A stretch of DNA of 64,000 bases from Cyanobacteria bacterium OH_CBrB_359 (GTDB lineage: Bacteria > Cyanobacteriota > Vampirovibrionia > Gastranaerophilales > Gastranaerophilaceae), in NCBI GenBank assembly GCA_023433065.1, contig JAEZET010000001.1, positions 1 through 64,000 of the forward strand, read 5' to 3'. The notes under the pieces are model-generated. The model made no database searches, was not told where the DNA came from, and worked only from the letters and a program-made list of their open reading frames with translations. This document shows positions 9,663 to 18,307 of this stretch, in pieces. Position 1 is the first letter of the stretch. Each line of letters begins with the position of its first letter. The position numbers were made by a program, and so were the translations under genes.

Positions 9663-11318
9663 ATGAAAAGTGATAATATTAAATCCGGAGTCAACAGAGC
9701 CCCCCATCGTGCTTTGCTCTATGCAACAGGTGTATCAAAAAAATCAATGCAAAAGCCATTCATTGGTATAGCAAGCGCATTTTCAGAATTGGTCCCGGGA
9801 CATGTCAATATGAGAGACCTTGAGAGAAGTATTGAAAAAGGCATCCATTCAGGAGGCGGACAATCTTTTATATTTGGAGTCCCGGCTGTTTGTGACGGTA
9901 TCGCAATGGGGCACAACGGTATGAAATATTCGCTTCCTTCCAGAGATTTAATTGCTGATTGTGTCGAAACTGTAGCATCAGCCCACCAGCTGGACGGGCT
10001 TGTTCTTCTGACTAACTGCGACAAAATAACACCAGGAATGCTAATTGCAGCCTTAAGACTGAACATCCCTTGCATTGTCGTCACTGCAGGACCAATGCTT
10101 GAAGGAAATTGTAAAAGAGAAAATCTTACTTTTATAAAAGGTTCTTTTGAAGCAATCGGCAGACTTAGAAAAGGTGAAATTACAGAAGAAAAACTTCATG
10201 AAATGGAAGAAAATTGCTGTCCGGGCTCAGGCTCATGCCAGGGCTTATATACGGCAAATACAATGGCCTGCCTCACAGAAGTTATGGGAATGAGCCTTCC
10301 GTTCTGCGCAGCATCGGCATCTGTAAGTGCAAAAAAGAAAAGAATTGCATTTGAAAGCGGAGAAAAAATTGTAGAATTAGTTGAAAAAAATATAAAACCA
10401 AAAGACATCATAACTAGAGATTCTTTAAGAAATGCTATTATAGTAGACTTAGCACTTGGTGGCTCAACGAATTCCATATTGCATCTTCTTGCAATAGCAA
10501 ATTCAGGAGGAATAGCTATTACGCTAAAAGACTTTGATGAACTTAGTCACAAAATTCCTCAATTAATTAAGTTAGACCCGTCTTCTGATTTAACAATGAC
10601 AGATTTCGATAATGCAGGAGGAATCCCGGGTGTTATAAAAACAATTTACGGCAATACCAAAGAATTTAAAAATTTGAAGGGCTTATCAGGATTATCGGTA
10701 GAGAAAATTGCAAATTCAGCTTGGGCTGATAACCTTGTAATTAAACCTTTTAATGAACCTTTGACCTCAAATCCGGGCTTAGCAATTTTATACGGAAATC
10801 TTGCAAAAGACGGAGCAGTTATTAAAATTTCAGGCGTTGATTCAAGCTGTATGAAATTTGAAGGAACTGCTAAAGTATTTGATTCAGAAGAGGAAGCAAT
10901 GGCAGCTATAGAATCTGATGCGGTAATTGCAGGTGATATTGTAGTAATAAAATATGAAGGTCCAAAAGGCGGCCCGGGAATGAGAGAAATGCTTGCGCCT
11001 ACGTCGTTAATTGTAGGCAAAGGCCTTGGAAACAAAGTAGCGCTCATCACAGATGGCAGATTTTCAGGTGGAACGAGAGGTCTGTGCATAGGACATATTT
11101 GTCCAGAAGCTGCTGAAGGTGGAATTATATCTCTTGTTGAGGACGGAGATATAATTCAAATTAACATACCAAAACGTTCAATAGAATTAAACGTGCCAAT
11201 AGACATACTTGAAAAAAGAAAATTAAAATTTCAGCAACCTGAACCTAAAGAAAAATATGGCTATCTGGCTAAGTACTCAAAAATTGTTAAAAGTGCAAAT
11301 TTAGGTGCAATTACATAA
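9663..11318 (+). CDS. ilvD: Dihydroxy-acid dehydratase
   Basis: A 551-residue enzyme of valine, isoleucine and (via ketoisovalerate) leucine synthesis, dehydrating 2,3-dihydroxy acids to 2-keto acids. Iron-sulfur ligands are visible in TNCDKITPGM and in CCPGSGSCQGLYTANTM. The C-terminal GRFSGGTRGLCIGH and PEAAEGGII stretches are canonical. Length is normal. It has its own promoter and no ilv genes beside it. The leu-type genes at 33765-36864 would use its product chain. Confidence 0.95.
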   Translation: MKSDNIKSGVNRAPHRALLYATGVSKKSMQKPFIGIASAFSELVPGHVNMRDLERSIEKGIHSGGGQSFIFGVPAVCDGIAMGHNGMKYSLPSRDLIADCVETVASAHQLDGLVLLTNCDKITPGMLIAALRLNIPCIVVTAGPMLEGNCKRENLTFIKGSFEAIGRLRKGEITEEKLHEMEENCCPGSGSCQGLYTANTMACLTEVMGMSLPFCAASASVSAKKKRIAFESGEKIVELVEKNIKPKDIITRDSLRNAIIVDLALGGSTNSILHLLAIANSGGIAITLKDFDELSHKIPQLIKLDPSSDLTMTDFDNAGGIPGVIKTIYGNTKEFKNLKGLSGLSVEKIANSAWADNLVIKPFNEPLTSNPGLAILYGNLAKDGAVIKISGVDSSCMKFEGTAKVFDSEEEAMAAIESDAVIAGDIVVIKYEGPKGGPGMREMLAPTSLIVGKGLGNKVALITDGRFSGGTRGLCIGHICPEAAEGGIISLVEDGDIIQINIPKRSIELNVPIDILEKRKLKFQQPEPKEKYGYLAKYSKIVKSANLGAIT

Positions 11319-11459
11319 AAGTCATGAACTCATGCCTCTAAATTACTTAAATTTAAGATATGATTAGTCATTTTTACAAATGGTTTATTTTATTGTAAGT
11401 CAACAATTACGAGCATTTCAGGTTATTGTATCATAATGTAATAATTAATTGATATTGCC

Positions 11460-11487
11460 TTGAAAATCAAACATGAAAAGTTATAAT
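11460..11487 (+). promoter_or_regulatory. Strong sigma-70 type promoter of the Cys-rich mini-gene
   Basis: TTGAAA at 11460-11465 and consensus TATAAT at 11482-11487 with a 16-bp spacer. It leaves a leader of about 90 nt before the coding start. The rest of the 11319-11569 gap shows no gene. Confidence 0.6.
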
Positions 11488-11584
11488 GAAATTAAAGTTA
11501 AGCTATTATTTAATCAAAGGGATGTGAGAGTTTGGCTTAGCTTTAAAAAGTAATACTTGGGGGACACTTTTGGAGGAGTTAAGA

Positions 11585-11803
11585 GTGCTTAGAAGCAGAG
11601 ATATGGGAAGAGCTATAGCTGTCAGAAGATGGACTAATACAGCTCTTGAATGTTACAAAAGAGGATGTATTTGTGAAGGATGTTTTTATGCAGATTTTTT
11701 CAACGGAACATCACAACGTTGTCAGATGAAAGCATCCGTTCTTGAATTAGTAAGGGTTTTAGGGAAACCTGATATTGAAATCCAACAGGTTATAATTGAT
11801 TAA
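11585..11803 (+). CDS. Conserved-looking small Cys-rich protein, unknown function
   Basis: A 72-residue basic protein starting from GTG at 11585. Five cysteines are visible: C-x4-C-x-C-x2-C (ECYKRGCICEGC) and one more in SQRC about 11 residues later. This suggests a zinc or iron-sulfur site, followed by an amphipathic helix with VLELVRVLGKP. The GTG is preferred because GGAGG at 11573-11577 is about 7 bases upstream; an in-frame TTG at 11570, preceded by GGGGGA, would give 77 residues. The gene stands alone between a consensus promoter and a strong terminator. I do not recognise the family with confidence; nucleic-acid binding is only a guess. Confidence 0.7.
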   Translation: MLRSRDMGRAIAVRRWTNTALECYKRGCICEGCFYADFFNGTSQRCQMKASVLELVRVLGKPDIEIQQVIID

Positions 11804-11820
11804 AAAAAACTGAAAAATAA

Positions 11821-11848
11821 AAAAGCCTCATTAATTTGAGGCTTTTTT
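11821..11848 (+). terminator. Rho-independent terminator
   Basis: AAAAGCCTCA and TGAGGCTTTT form a 10-bp stem around a 6-nt loop, followed by further T residues. It ends the Cys-rich mini-gene and, being symmetrical, can also serve the convergent symporter gene. Confidence 0.9.
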
Positions 11849-11872
11849 ATTTTAACTAATTATTACCCGTTC

Positions 11873-13222
11873 TTAAATAATATCTTTATAAGAATCAGGA
11901 TTATTCAAAAGGTCATAATTAATTTCATTTTCATTGTCAGCTATTACAGCTGCAACCACAGCATCACTGGTAACGTTAACCATAGTCCTTATCATATCGA
12001 TTATTCTATCGATTGCAAATAAGAATGCAAAACCTTCTACCAACTGATTTGGAGTAAGACCAAGCCCGTTTAGAACCAATGCTATTGTAATCAGCCCTGC
12101 TCCTGGAATACCTGCACAGGTACTTGAGGCAATAATCGCTAAGATAGTTACCTGAATTATTTGTATAGGTTCCAATGTAACTCCGTAAGCCTGTGTAAGG
12201 AATATTACGGCAACTGTTTGAAAAAGAGCCGTAGCATCCATATTTAAAGTCGCTCCTAACGGTAAAACAAAACTGCAAACCTTATGAGAGATTCCTCTTT
12301 TTTCACAGCAGGCGATTGTTAAAGGTAATGTCGCAGAACTGCTTGCTGTACCGAAGGCCACCATCATAGCTTCTGTTATTGCAGTATAGAATGTTAAAAT
12401 CGGCACTTTACTAAATATTTTCATGAGTAAAGGATAAATTATAAATAGCTGTATACCGAACCCTATTATTAAAACCATAAAATATTTTGAAATGCTGTTA
12501 AAGATTGTAATACCAAATGATGAAACTGCAACTGCTGTTAGAGCAAAAATACCGGGAGCTGCAAAATACATTATCCAATCGGTAACTTTCATTGTAGCTG
12601 CAAATATAGATTCAAAGAAAGAAACAAATGGTCTGTTAATTTCTCCAACTTTAGCAAGGGCAATTGCAAAAACAAGTACAAAAAATATAATAGGAACCAT
12701 CTCACCTTTGGCAAGAGATTCTAAAGGATTTTGAGGAATCAAATTCAAAAATATTGCACCGATATTTCCTTGTTGTTCAGCTATTGCATTATGAACCTGC
12801 TCTTGAATTCCTGCTGCAATCCCTTGACTAATGAAAGACTGAACACCGACCCCGGGCTTAATGGCATATGCAAGGACAACGCCTAAAACTGCTGCAAGAA
12901 CAGTAATGATTCCATAGTAAAGAATCATTTTTGAGCCAAACTTGCCAAGCTGCTTATTATCGCCAATACTTGAAATTCCAACTATAATAGCACTACAAAC
13001 CAATGGAATAACAACCATTTGGATTAATCTTATAAATACTTGTCCTATAAAGTTTAAAGCTTTAATTATAACATTTATAACTTCAGTATTAGCACCTCCT
13101 GTGGCCAATTGAGAATGAATTACAATCCCGACAATTATCCCCGCAATCAAACCAAAAAATATATGCCCGTTTCGCTTGATACCAAGCCCAAGAGCAATTA
13201 ATACCTGCATATGTAATTTCAT
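11873..13222 (-). CDS. Na+/H+-dicarboxylate (glutamate-type) symporter, DAACS family
   Basis: A ~449-residue polytopic inner-membrane protein of the GltP/DctA family. Signatures are the serine-rich FGTASSSATLPLT re-entrant loop, PLGATLNMDATALFQ, CAGIPGAG and DRIIDMIRTMVNV, covering the substrate and Na+ sites known in the family. About eight membrane segments plus two hairpins are expected. Substrate cannot be assigned between glutamate, aspartate and C4-dicarboxylates. The start is placed at ATG 13222 because GAGGT precedes it; an in-frame ATG at 13234 overlaps that signal. Monocistronic. Confidence 0.88.
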   Translation of the reverse strand: MKLHMQVLIALGLGIKRNGHIFFGLIAGIIVGIVIHSQLATGGANTEVINVIIKALNFIGQVFIRLIQMVVIPLVCSAIIVGISSIGDNKQLGKFGSKMILYYGIITVLAAVLGVVLAYAIKPGVGVQSFISQGIAAGIQEQVHNAIAEQQGNIGAIFLNLIPQNPLESLAKGEMVPIIFFVLVFAIALAKVGEINRPFVSFFESIFAATMKVTDWIMYFAAPGIFALTAVAVSSFGITIFNSISKYFMVLIIGFGIQLFIIYPLLMKIFSKVPILTFYTAITEAMMVAFGTASSSATLPLTIACCEKRGISHKVCSFVLPLGATLNMDATALFQTVAVIFLTQAYGVTLEPIQIIQVTILAIIASSTCAGIPGAGLITIALVLNGLGLTPNQLVEGFAFLFAIDRIIDMIRTMVNVTSDAVVAAVIADNENEINYDLLNNPDSYKDII

Positions 13223-13401
13223 AAAATACCTCATTTTTTCATTAAAATAATTGTGTTAATTGTACTATTTTTTAAAAAAGAAGACAACAATGTAAATAGA
13301 GTATATTTAAGGACAAAATAAACTTAAAAATGATGGATTAATTCATTTTTTGTACTAAAATAATAATTAAATGAACTTTTAGCTATACGGACACAAAAAC
13401 C

Positions 13402-14802
13402 ATGACAAATCTAAACAGGGAGAAGACTTTCCATTTTATAGCAATCGGCGGAGTAGGAATGAGCGGATTGGCCAAATATTTGCTCGAAAAAGGTTATAAA
13501 GTTTCAGGCTCTGATATTCAGTTAAACAAATACACTAAAAATCTTGAAAAACTGGGAGCTAAAATATTTATAGGTCATAATAAAGCAAATATTTCCGGAA
13601 CTCCTATGATAATTGCAAGTACAGCCATACGAAAAACAAATCCGGAATTTCAAGAAGCAAAATCAAAAGGATTAGAGATTTTGCACCGCTCTGACCTTTT
13701 GCAAATGATTTCTCAGGAGTTCTCTGACAACAAAGATTCTATATTCATAGGTTTTTCAGGAACCCACGGAAAAACAACAACAAGCGGGCTTTGCTCGTAT
13801 ATATTAGCAAAAGCAGGCTATAAACCTTCTTACGTGGTAGGAGGAACAATCCCAGACCTAAATGATAATGCTGCTTTCAGTTCAAATGCATTTTTTGTGG
13901 CTGAGCTTGATGAATCCGATGGTACAATCCTTAAATACCAGCCTGATATAAGCGTTATCAACAACCTTGAAACAGACCATGTTGACTTTTATACAAACGG
14001 ATTAGATGACTTATTGGATAAATTTACTATCTACATCAAAAACTTAAAACAAAATGCGAAAATACTTATAAACAATGACTGTGAAGGTAATTTAAAATTA
14101 ATGGAAGCAAACAGCCGTTTTGATTTTATAACATACGGATTAAATAATGCGGACTATACAGCCAAGAATATTGAATACAATGGCTTATCTTCAAAATTTG
14201 ATATTTATAAAGATAAAAATAAAATTGCAACCATAGAATTATCAATACCCGGAAAACATAATGTTTATAACGCTTTGTCAGTTTTTGCCTCATTATGCGA
14301 AAGCAATGTTGACATAGAAAAAATTACTGAACATTTCAAAACATTTACCGGTATGGGAAGAAGATTTCAATTGAATGCACAGTTCAATGATATCAAAGTA
14401 ATAGATGATTATGCCCACCACCCCAGCGAAATTCAGGCAACAATAGAAAGTGCCAGAAATGCTATTGACACAAGACTTGTTGCAATATTCCAACCGCACA
14501 GATACACAAGACTGAAAGGACTTTGGAACGATTTTTTAAAAAGCTTCGATAAAGCAGATAAACTGATTGTACTTGATGTTTATGCAGCATCTGAAGACCC
14601 GATTAAAGAAGCTGATTCAAAAGCTTTTGCAATACAAATTAAACATAAAGACGCAATCTATGTTAGCGGCAGCGTAGAAGAAGCAGCAGCAAAAATTTTG
14701 CCTATGCTAAAATCTCGAGATACCATTCTTACACTTGGTGCAGGAGATATAACAAAAATGGGCCAACTGTTAAACGACGAATATAATAAGGTGTTAAATT
14801 AA
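13402..14802 (+). CDS. murC: UDP-N-acetylmuramate--L-alanine ligase
   Basis: A 466-residue Mur ligase adding L-Ala to UDP-MurNAc in the cytoplasm. It starts with the IGGVGMSGLAKYLL Rossmann motif. The ATP loop is GTHGKTTTSG, followed by AELDESDG, NLETDHVDFY, HNVYNALS and DDYAHHPSEI, all diagnostic of MurC. First gene of murC-murB-ddl-ftsQ; murB begins 3 bp after its stop. No clear Shine-Dalgarno is seen before the ATG. Confidence 0.95.
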   Translation: MTNLNREKTFHFIAIGGVGMSGLAKYLLEKGYKVSGSDIQLNKYTKNLEKLGAKIFIGHNKANISGTPMIIASTAIRKTNPEFQEAKSKGLEILHRSDLLQMISQEFSDNKDSIFIGFSGTHGKTTTSGLCSYILAKAGYKPSYVVGGTIPDLNDNAAFSSNAFFVAELDESDGTILKYQPDISVINNLETDHVDFYTNGLDDLLDKFTIYIKNLKQNAKILINNDCEGNLKLMEANSRFDFITYGLNNADYTAKNIEYNGLSSKFDIYKDKNKIATIELSIPGKHNVYNALSVFASLCESNVDIEKITEHFKTFTGMGRRFQLNAQFNDIKVIDDYAHHPSEIQATIESARNAIDTRLVAIFQPHRYTRLKGLWNDFLKSFDKADKLIVLDVYAASEDPIKEADSKAFAIQIKHKDAIYVSGSVEEAAAKILPMLKSRDTILTLGAGDITKMGQLLNDEYNKVLN

Positions 14803-14805
14803 TTT

Positions 14806-15732
14806 ATGTCTATAGAAATACTGGAAAACTGGGATTTAAAACAATATACGACTTTTAAAACAGGCGGAAAAGCAAAAAAAGTCTATATTCCTGACAATAT
14901 AACATCTTTTACGTCTCTTTTAGCTGAGCTGAAAAATCCGATAATTATTGGCGGAGGCTCAAATATTTTAATATCGTCTAAGGGAGTTGAACAGGATGTA
15001 ATCATTACAAAAAAACTGGATAAAATCGAGTTTAACGGAAATATTGTAAGCGCTCAATGCGGTGTTAAAGGACCTTTCTTATCACAAACTTGCCAAAAAC
15101 AAGGTCTTTCAGGCTTTGAATTTATGATAGGATTTCCAGGAACAATAGGCGGAATGGTTTGTATGAACGCATCTGCGCACAATCAGGCAATACAAGATAG
15201 CTTAAAAAGCTGCATGGTTTTTGACCCTATTTCTCAAAAAATTATTGAACTGACTAAAGATGATTTGAAATTTGGATACAGAAAATCAATAATTCCTCAA
15301 AATAACTACATAGTCATAGGAGCTCAGTTTGAGCTTAAAATATCTGATAAAGAAAAAATTAATGAATTAATCCAAAGGAATCTTGAATTCAGAAAACAAA
15401 AACAACCTTCTTTATCTATACCTAACGCCGGAAGCACATTTAAAAATCCCCAGAATGACTCTGCGGGAAGACTTTTGGATTTGGCTGGCGTAAAAGGATT
15501 AACAGTGGGCGGAGCAAAAGTCTGGGAAAATCATGCTAATTTTATTGTGAATTTTGACAATGCTGACTCAAAAGATATTTTAAATCTGATGTATAAAATG
15601 TATAATATTGTAAAAGAAAAATACACAATTGAATTAAGACCGGAAATAAAATATATTGGGATAAAAGAGGCGGAAGAAAAAGAATTATGGCAAACAATGA
15701 CTGGAGAAAATACAGCGAAAATACAAAAATAG
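14806..15732 (+). CDS. murB: UDP-N-acetylenolpyruvoylglucosamine reductase
   Basis: A 308-residue FAD enzyme that reduces UDP-GlcNAc-enolpyruvate to UDP-MurNAc with NADPH. The FAD domain has IIGGGSNILI and GFPGTIGGMVCMNASAH. The C-terminal domain holds the catalytic Ser in NAGSTFKNP and the late Glu in ELRPEIKYIG. The length is that of the short (B. subtilis-like, type II) MurB. Its last 46 bp overlap the start of ddl in another frame, implying translational coupling. Confidence 0.94.
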   Translation: MSIEILENWDLKQYTTFKTGGKAKKVYIPDNITSFTSLLAELKNPIIIGGGSNILISSKGVEQDVIITKKLDKIEFNGNIVSAQCGVKGPFLSQTCQKQGLSGFEFMIGFPGTIGGMVCMNASAHNQAIQDSLKSCMVFDPISQKIIELTKDDLKFGYRKSIIPQNNYIVIGAQFELKISDKEKINELIQRNLEFRKQKQPSLSIPNAGSTFKNPQNDSAGRLLDLAGVKGLTVGGAKVWENHANFIVNFDNADSKDILNLMYKMYNIVKEKYTIELRPEIKYIGIKEAEEKELWQTMTGENTAKIQK

Positions 15733-16637
15733 CTGTATTATACGGGGGATTATCAAGTGAAAGAGAAGTATCTTTAAGATCAGGAAAAAATGTCTATGAA
15801 GCGCTTAAAAGACTTGGTTACAAAAATGCGCAGCTTATTGATGTAAATAAAGATATCGCACAAAAATTAACGGACAATAAAATTCAAGTTGCATACAATG
15901 TCCTTCACGGAAAATATGGAGAAGATGGTTGTATACAAGGAGTTTTGGAACTTTTAGGTATTGAATATACCGGCTGTGGTGTATTTTCAAGTGCAGCTTG
16001 TATGAATAAAGAATATACCAAAAACATCTTGAAAAATTTTGATATTCCTTTGATTAAATCTGTTTTGGTTAAAAAAAATGAAAATATCGAAGAAAAAGTA
16101 AAAGATTTAAAATATCCTCTTATGCTAAAACCCGTAAGTGAAGGCTCAAGTATAGGAATGTATAAGGTCAATTCGCCTGATGAACTTATTACGCATTTCA
16201 AAAAAGCCCTTGAATGCCAACAGGATATTATGGTTGAAGAATACTTGGTTGGAATCTGTGCTACAGTGGGAGTTTTAGACAATCTGGGAGAAACTTTTGC
16301 GACAGAGATTCTGGAACTAAGACCTAAAAAAGAATGGTATGACTATGAATCCAAATACACCCACGGACTTACGGAATTTATACTCCCAGCCGAGTTGCCT
16401 GAAGAATTAACAAAAAAAGTAAAAGGAATTTCCGTAAAGGCACATAGAGCTTGCTCGTGCAGTGGGGTTAGCAGAGTCGATTTTTTAATTGTAAATGAAA
16501 TTCCATATGTGCTTGAAATAAATACTAGCCCAGGAATGACTGATTTAAGCGACCTTCCTGCCCAAGCAAAAGCCATGGGAATATGCTATGATGAACTTGT
16601 ACTGATTATGCTGAATAACGCAGGATTAGATAAGTAA
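15687..16637 (+). CDS. ddl: D-alanine--D-alanine ligase
   Basis: A 316-residue ATP-grasp ligase making D-Ala-D-Ala for the peptidoglycan stem. Motifs: VLYGGLSSEREVSLRSG, NVLHGKYGEDG, LKPVSEGSSIGM and the metal/ATP EINTSPGMTDLS. The chosen ATG at 15687 gives about 12 more residues than usual before the first strand, and overlaps murB by 46 bp. No later ATG, GTG or TTG is seen before the VLYGG strand. ftsQ follows after 3 bp. Confidence 0.94.
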   Translation: MANNDWRKYSENTKIAVLYGGLSSEREVSLRSGKNVYEALKRLGYKNAQLIDVNKDIAQKLTDNKIQVAYNVLHGKYGEDGCIQGVLELLGIEYTGCGVFSSAACMNKEYTKNILKNFDIPLIKSVLVKKNENIEEKVKDLKYPLMLKPVSEGSSIGMYKVNSPDELITHFKKALECQQDIMVEEYLVGICATVGVLDNLGETFATEILELRPKKEWYDYESKYTHGLTEFILPAELPEELTKKVKGISVKAHRACSCSGVSRVDFLIVNEIPYVLEINTSPGMTDLSDLPAQAKAMGICYDELVLIMLNNAGLDK

Positions 16638-16640
16638 TAA

Positions 16641-17486
16641 ATGGAAACAAATGATTCTATAAAAAGAAGAATAAAATATAACCAGATGCGGCGTAATGTA
16701 AGGAAAAGCCAGCTTACAGTAAAGCGTTTTTTTGTTCTAATTCATTTGCTGACTATTGTTTTTATATTTTTTGCCACATATAAATTAATAACAACTTCTC
16801 ACTGGTATGTAAGCAAACAAGCATTTGAATCGCCCCAAAATAATTATCTAAAGATTGTCGGAAATGATATCACACCCGATTACAAGATTTTAAATGCCAT
16901 AAGAAAAGTTGATTTGCCTAAATTGCCAATCTATATGATAGATCCGAAAGAAATGAAAGAACAGATTTTAAAGATTGATACAATCAAAACTGTTTACATA
17001 AGAAGATTTTGGTTCCCGGGAAGATTCACAGTTATGGTTGAAGAGAGAAAACCGGTTTTTATGATTTCACCCTCAGAAACAGTCCCCCCCATTGCTTTTT
17101 TTGCGGAAGGCGGAAAATTAATCGGCAGAGAATATTTGCCTTTTAAGAAAAAATTTGATACAACTCTTATACTTACATATGGAACAAGAGGAGACGATTA
17201 TAGGAACTGGGATGCAGACAAAATCAAGCTTCTTGACAAATTAGCCAAAAGCATCTCTGAATACTCAGGTGAAAAGATTGTATATATAGATTTAAGAAAT
17301 CCTCAAGATGTATATATACAGCTACAATCTGTTAAGCTCCGCCTCGGAGAAATCAACGACACAGTATTTAAAAGGATTCACTCTATAAGCTCTATCTTGC
17401 CACAAATTAAATCATTTAATAAAAAAATCAAATATGTTGATTTAAGATGGGAAGAAACAAAATATCTCAAACTTGAATATAATTAA
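16641..17486 (+). CDS. ftsQ: Cell division protein FtsQ/DivIB family
   Basis: A 281-residue bitopic membrane protein. A basic N-terminus (KRRIKYNQMRRNVRK) precedes one membrane segment at about residues 28-50, then a POTRA-like domain (about 65-135, with KIVGNDITPDYKI and WFPGRFTVMVEERKP) and a FtsQ C-terminal domain. It acts in the divisome linking FtsA/FtsZ to septal synthesis (family knowledge). The position after ddl matches ddl-ftsQ order in many bacteria and cyanobacteria; ftsA and ftsZ do not follow. The 3' end overlaps a convergent gene by 4 bp. Confidence 0.88.
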   Translation: METNDSIKRRIKYNQMRRNVRKSQLTVKRFFVLIHLLTIVFIFFATYKLITTSHWYVSKQAFESPQNNYLKIVGNDITPDYKILNAIRKVDLPKLPIYMIDPKEMKEQILKIDTIKTVYIRRFWFPGRFTVMVEERKPVFMISPSETVPPIAFFAEGGKLIGREYLPFKKKFDTTLILTYGTRGDDYRNWDADKIKLLDKLAKSISEYSGEKIVYIDLRNPQDVYIQLQSVKLRLGEINDTVFKRIHSISSILPQIKSFNKKIKYVDLRWEETKYLKLEYN

Positions 17487-17980
17487 TTTATCAGGTTTAA
17501 AGAAGCTTTATTCATTGCAGCAAGGGCGCTAGCACCGACCATCGCTGAAGCTGAAGCCTGTGAAGATGAGAAATCCGCAACGAATTTCTCTATTTGTGTC
17601 TGTAAAGTTCTGTATTTTTCTTTTTCAGGCTCATTTTTAGAATTTGCCAGTCTTTTTTTTATTTCTGCAACAGCCCTTTCATAATCAGTATCTATATCAC
17701 CGCTTGATGTAATTCCGAGTTGTGATAAAAGTTCAAGCCAGGAAGAAGGCAAAGATTCAGAACTATGCGACCTTGCTAGTCCTTTAGATAAGTTTGATGG
17801 ATGCGATTTATTATCAGATTTTTGAGAAGCCTCGGCTTGTTTCAATTTAGCTCTGTCAATCGACTCTTGACCTGAAGGAGCAATCCCGAGAGCTATCAGC
17901 TTTTGTTTAATCAAATCATAATCACTTCCAGAACCTAAAGAATAATATGAAATTGCAGAAGAGATTGCGCTAATTGACAT
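17483..17980 (-). CDS. Ser/Lys-rich hypothetical protein
   Basis: A 165-residue soluble protein with no recognised domain. It begins with a Ser/Ile-rich stretch (MSISAISSAISYYSLGSGSD) and has a degenerate internal pattern: IKQKLIALGIAPSG at residues 25-38 resembles LLSQLGITSSGDID at about 86-99. Both look like helical LGI-x-SG elements. The C-terminus is Ala/Ser-rich. No signal peptide or membrane segment is clear. It sits where ftsZ would often follow ftsQ, but on the opposite strand. Confidence 0.7.
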   Translation of the reverse strand: MSISAISSAISYYSLGSGSDYDLIKQKLIALGIAPSGQESIDRAKLKQAEASQKSDNKSHPSNLSKGLARSHSSESLPSSWLELLSQLGITSSGDIDTDYERAVAEIKKRLANSKNEPEKEKYRTLQTQIEKFVADFSSSQASASAMVGASALAAMNKASLNLIN

Positions 17981-18137
17981 AAATTTAACCTAATACTTAC
18001 CATATTATTTAATTCCCACTAGCTGAAAATTAATAACTGAATTATAAGTTTTATTAAATTTTAAAAACAAACAATAGTTATTGTTAAACATTTCTTTACA
18101 TAAGCGTCATAAAATAAGCCAAGAATATTCTAATCAG
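17981..18137. other. Non-coding gap, left part, no gene seen
   Basis: A/T-rich sequence between the divergent 17483-17980 gene and the rpsE promoter. No reading frame with a start signal, no clear repeat and no tRNA-like fold is seen. It probably holds the promoter of the leftward gene, which I cannot place confidently. Confidence 0.5.
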
Positions 18138-18165
18138 TTGCATTAAAAAGTTTATATTGTACAAT
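18138..18165 (+). promoter_or_regulatory. Promoter of the rpsE leader RNA
   Basis: TTGCAT at 18138-18143 and TACAAT at 18160-18165 with a 16-bp spacer. Predicted transcription start is near 18172, about 136 nt before the rpsE start codon. Confidence 0.55.
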
Positions 18166-18197
18166 TAAGTTGTCAGAAACTTAAAACCCACAAATAA

Positions 18198-18264
18198 ACA
18201 TGAGAATAGGTGGCTTATGTATAAGCAGGCTAGGATAACACCTATTGTAATTCATGTTTTTTTT
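18198..18264 (+). ncRNA. Structured RNA with terminator-like end, before rpsE
   Basis: ACATGA (18198-18203) pairs with TCATGT (18252-18257). AATAGGTG (18205-18212) pairs perfectly with CACCTATT (18239-18246), leaving an asymmetric internal loop. Inside lies a perfect hairpin GCTTA-TGTA-TAAGC (18213-18226) and an unpaired purine-rich AGGCTAGGATAA (18227-18238). The 3' stem runs straight into eight T residues (18257-18264). This is either a small RNA ending in an intrinsic terminator or a leader attenuator controlling the rpsE operon. I do not recognise an Rfam class. Confidence 0.65.
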
Positions 18265-18307
18265 ATTTATTAAACTAATAAAAACTTACTAATGAAAGGT
18301 AATTAAC

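Noticed and set aside
13326..13351. AAAAATGA/TCATTTTT hairpin with T run ahead of murC
   Set aside because: The stem is almost all A/T and its T run is part of the stem; in so AT-rich a spacer this is expected by chance.
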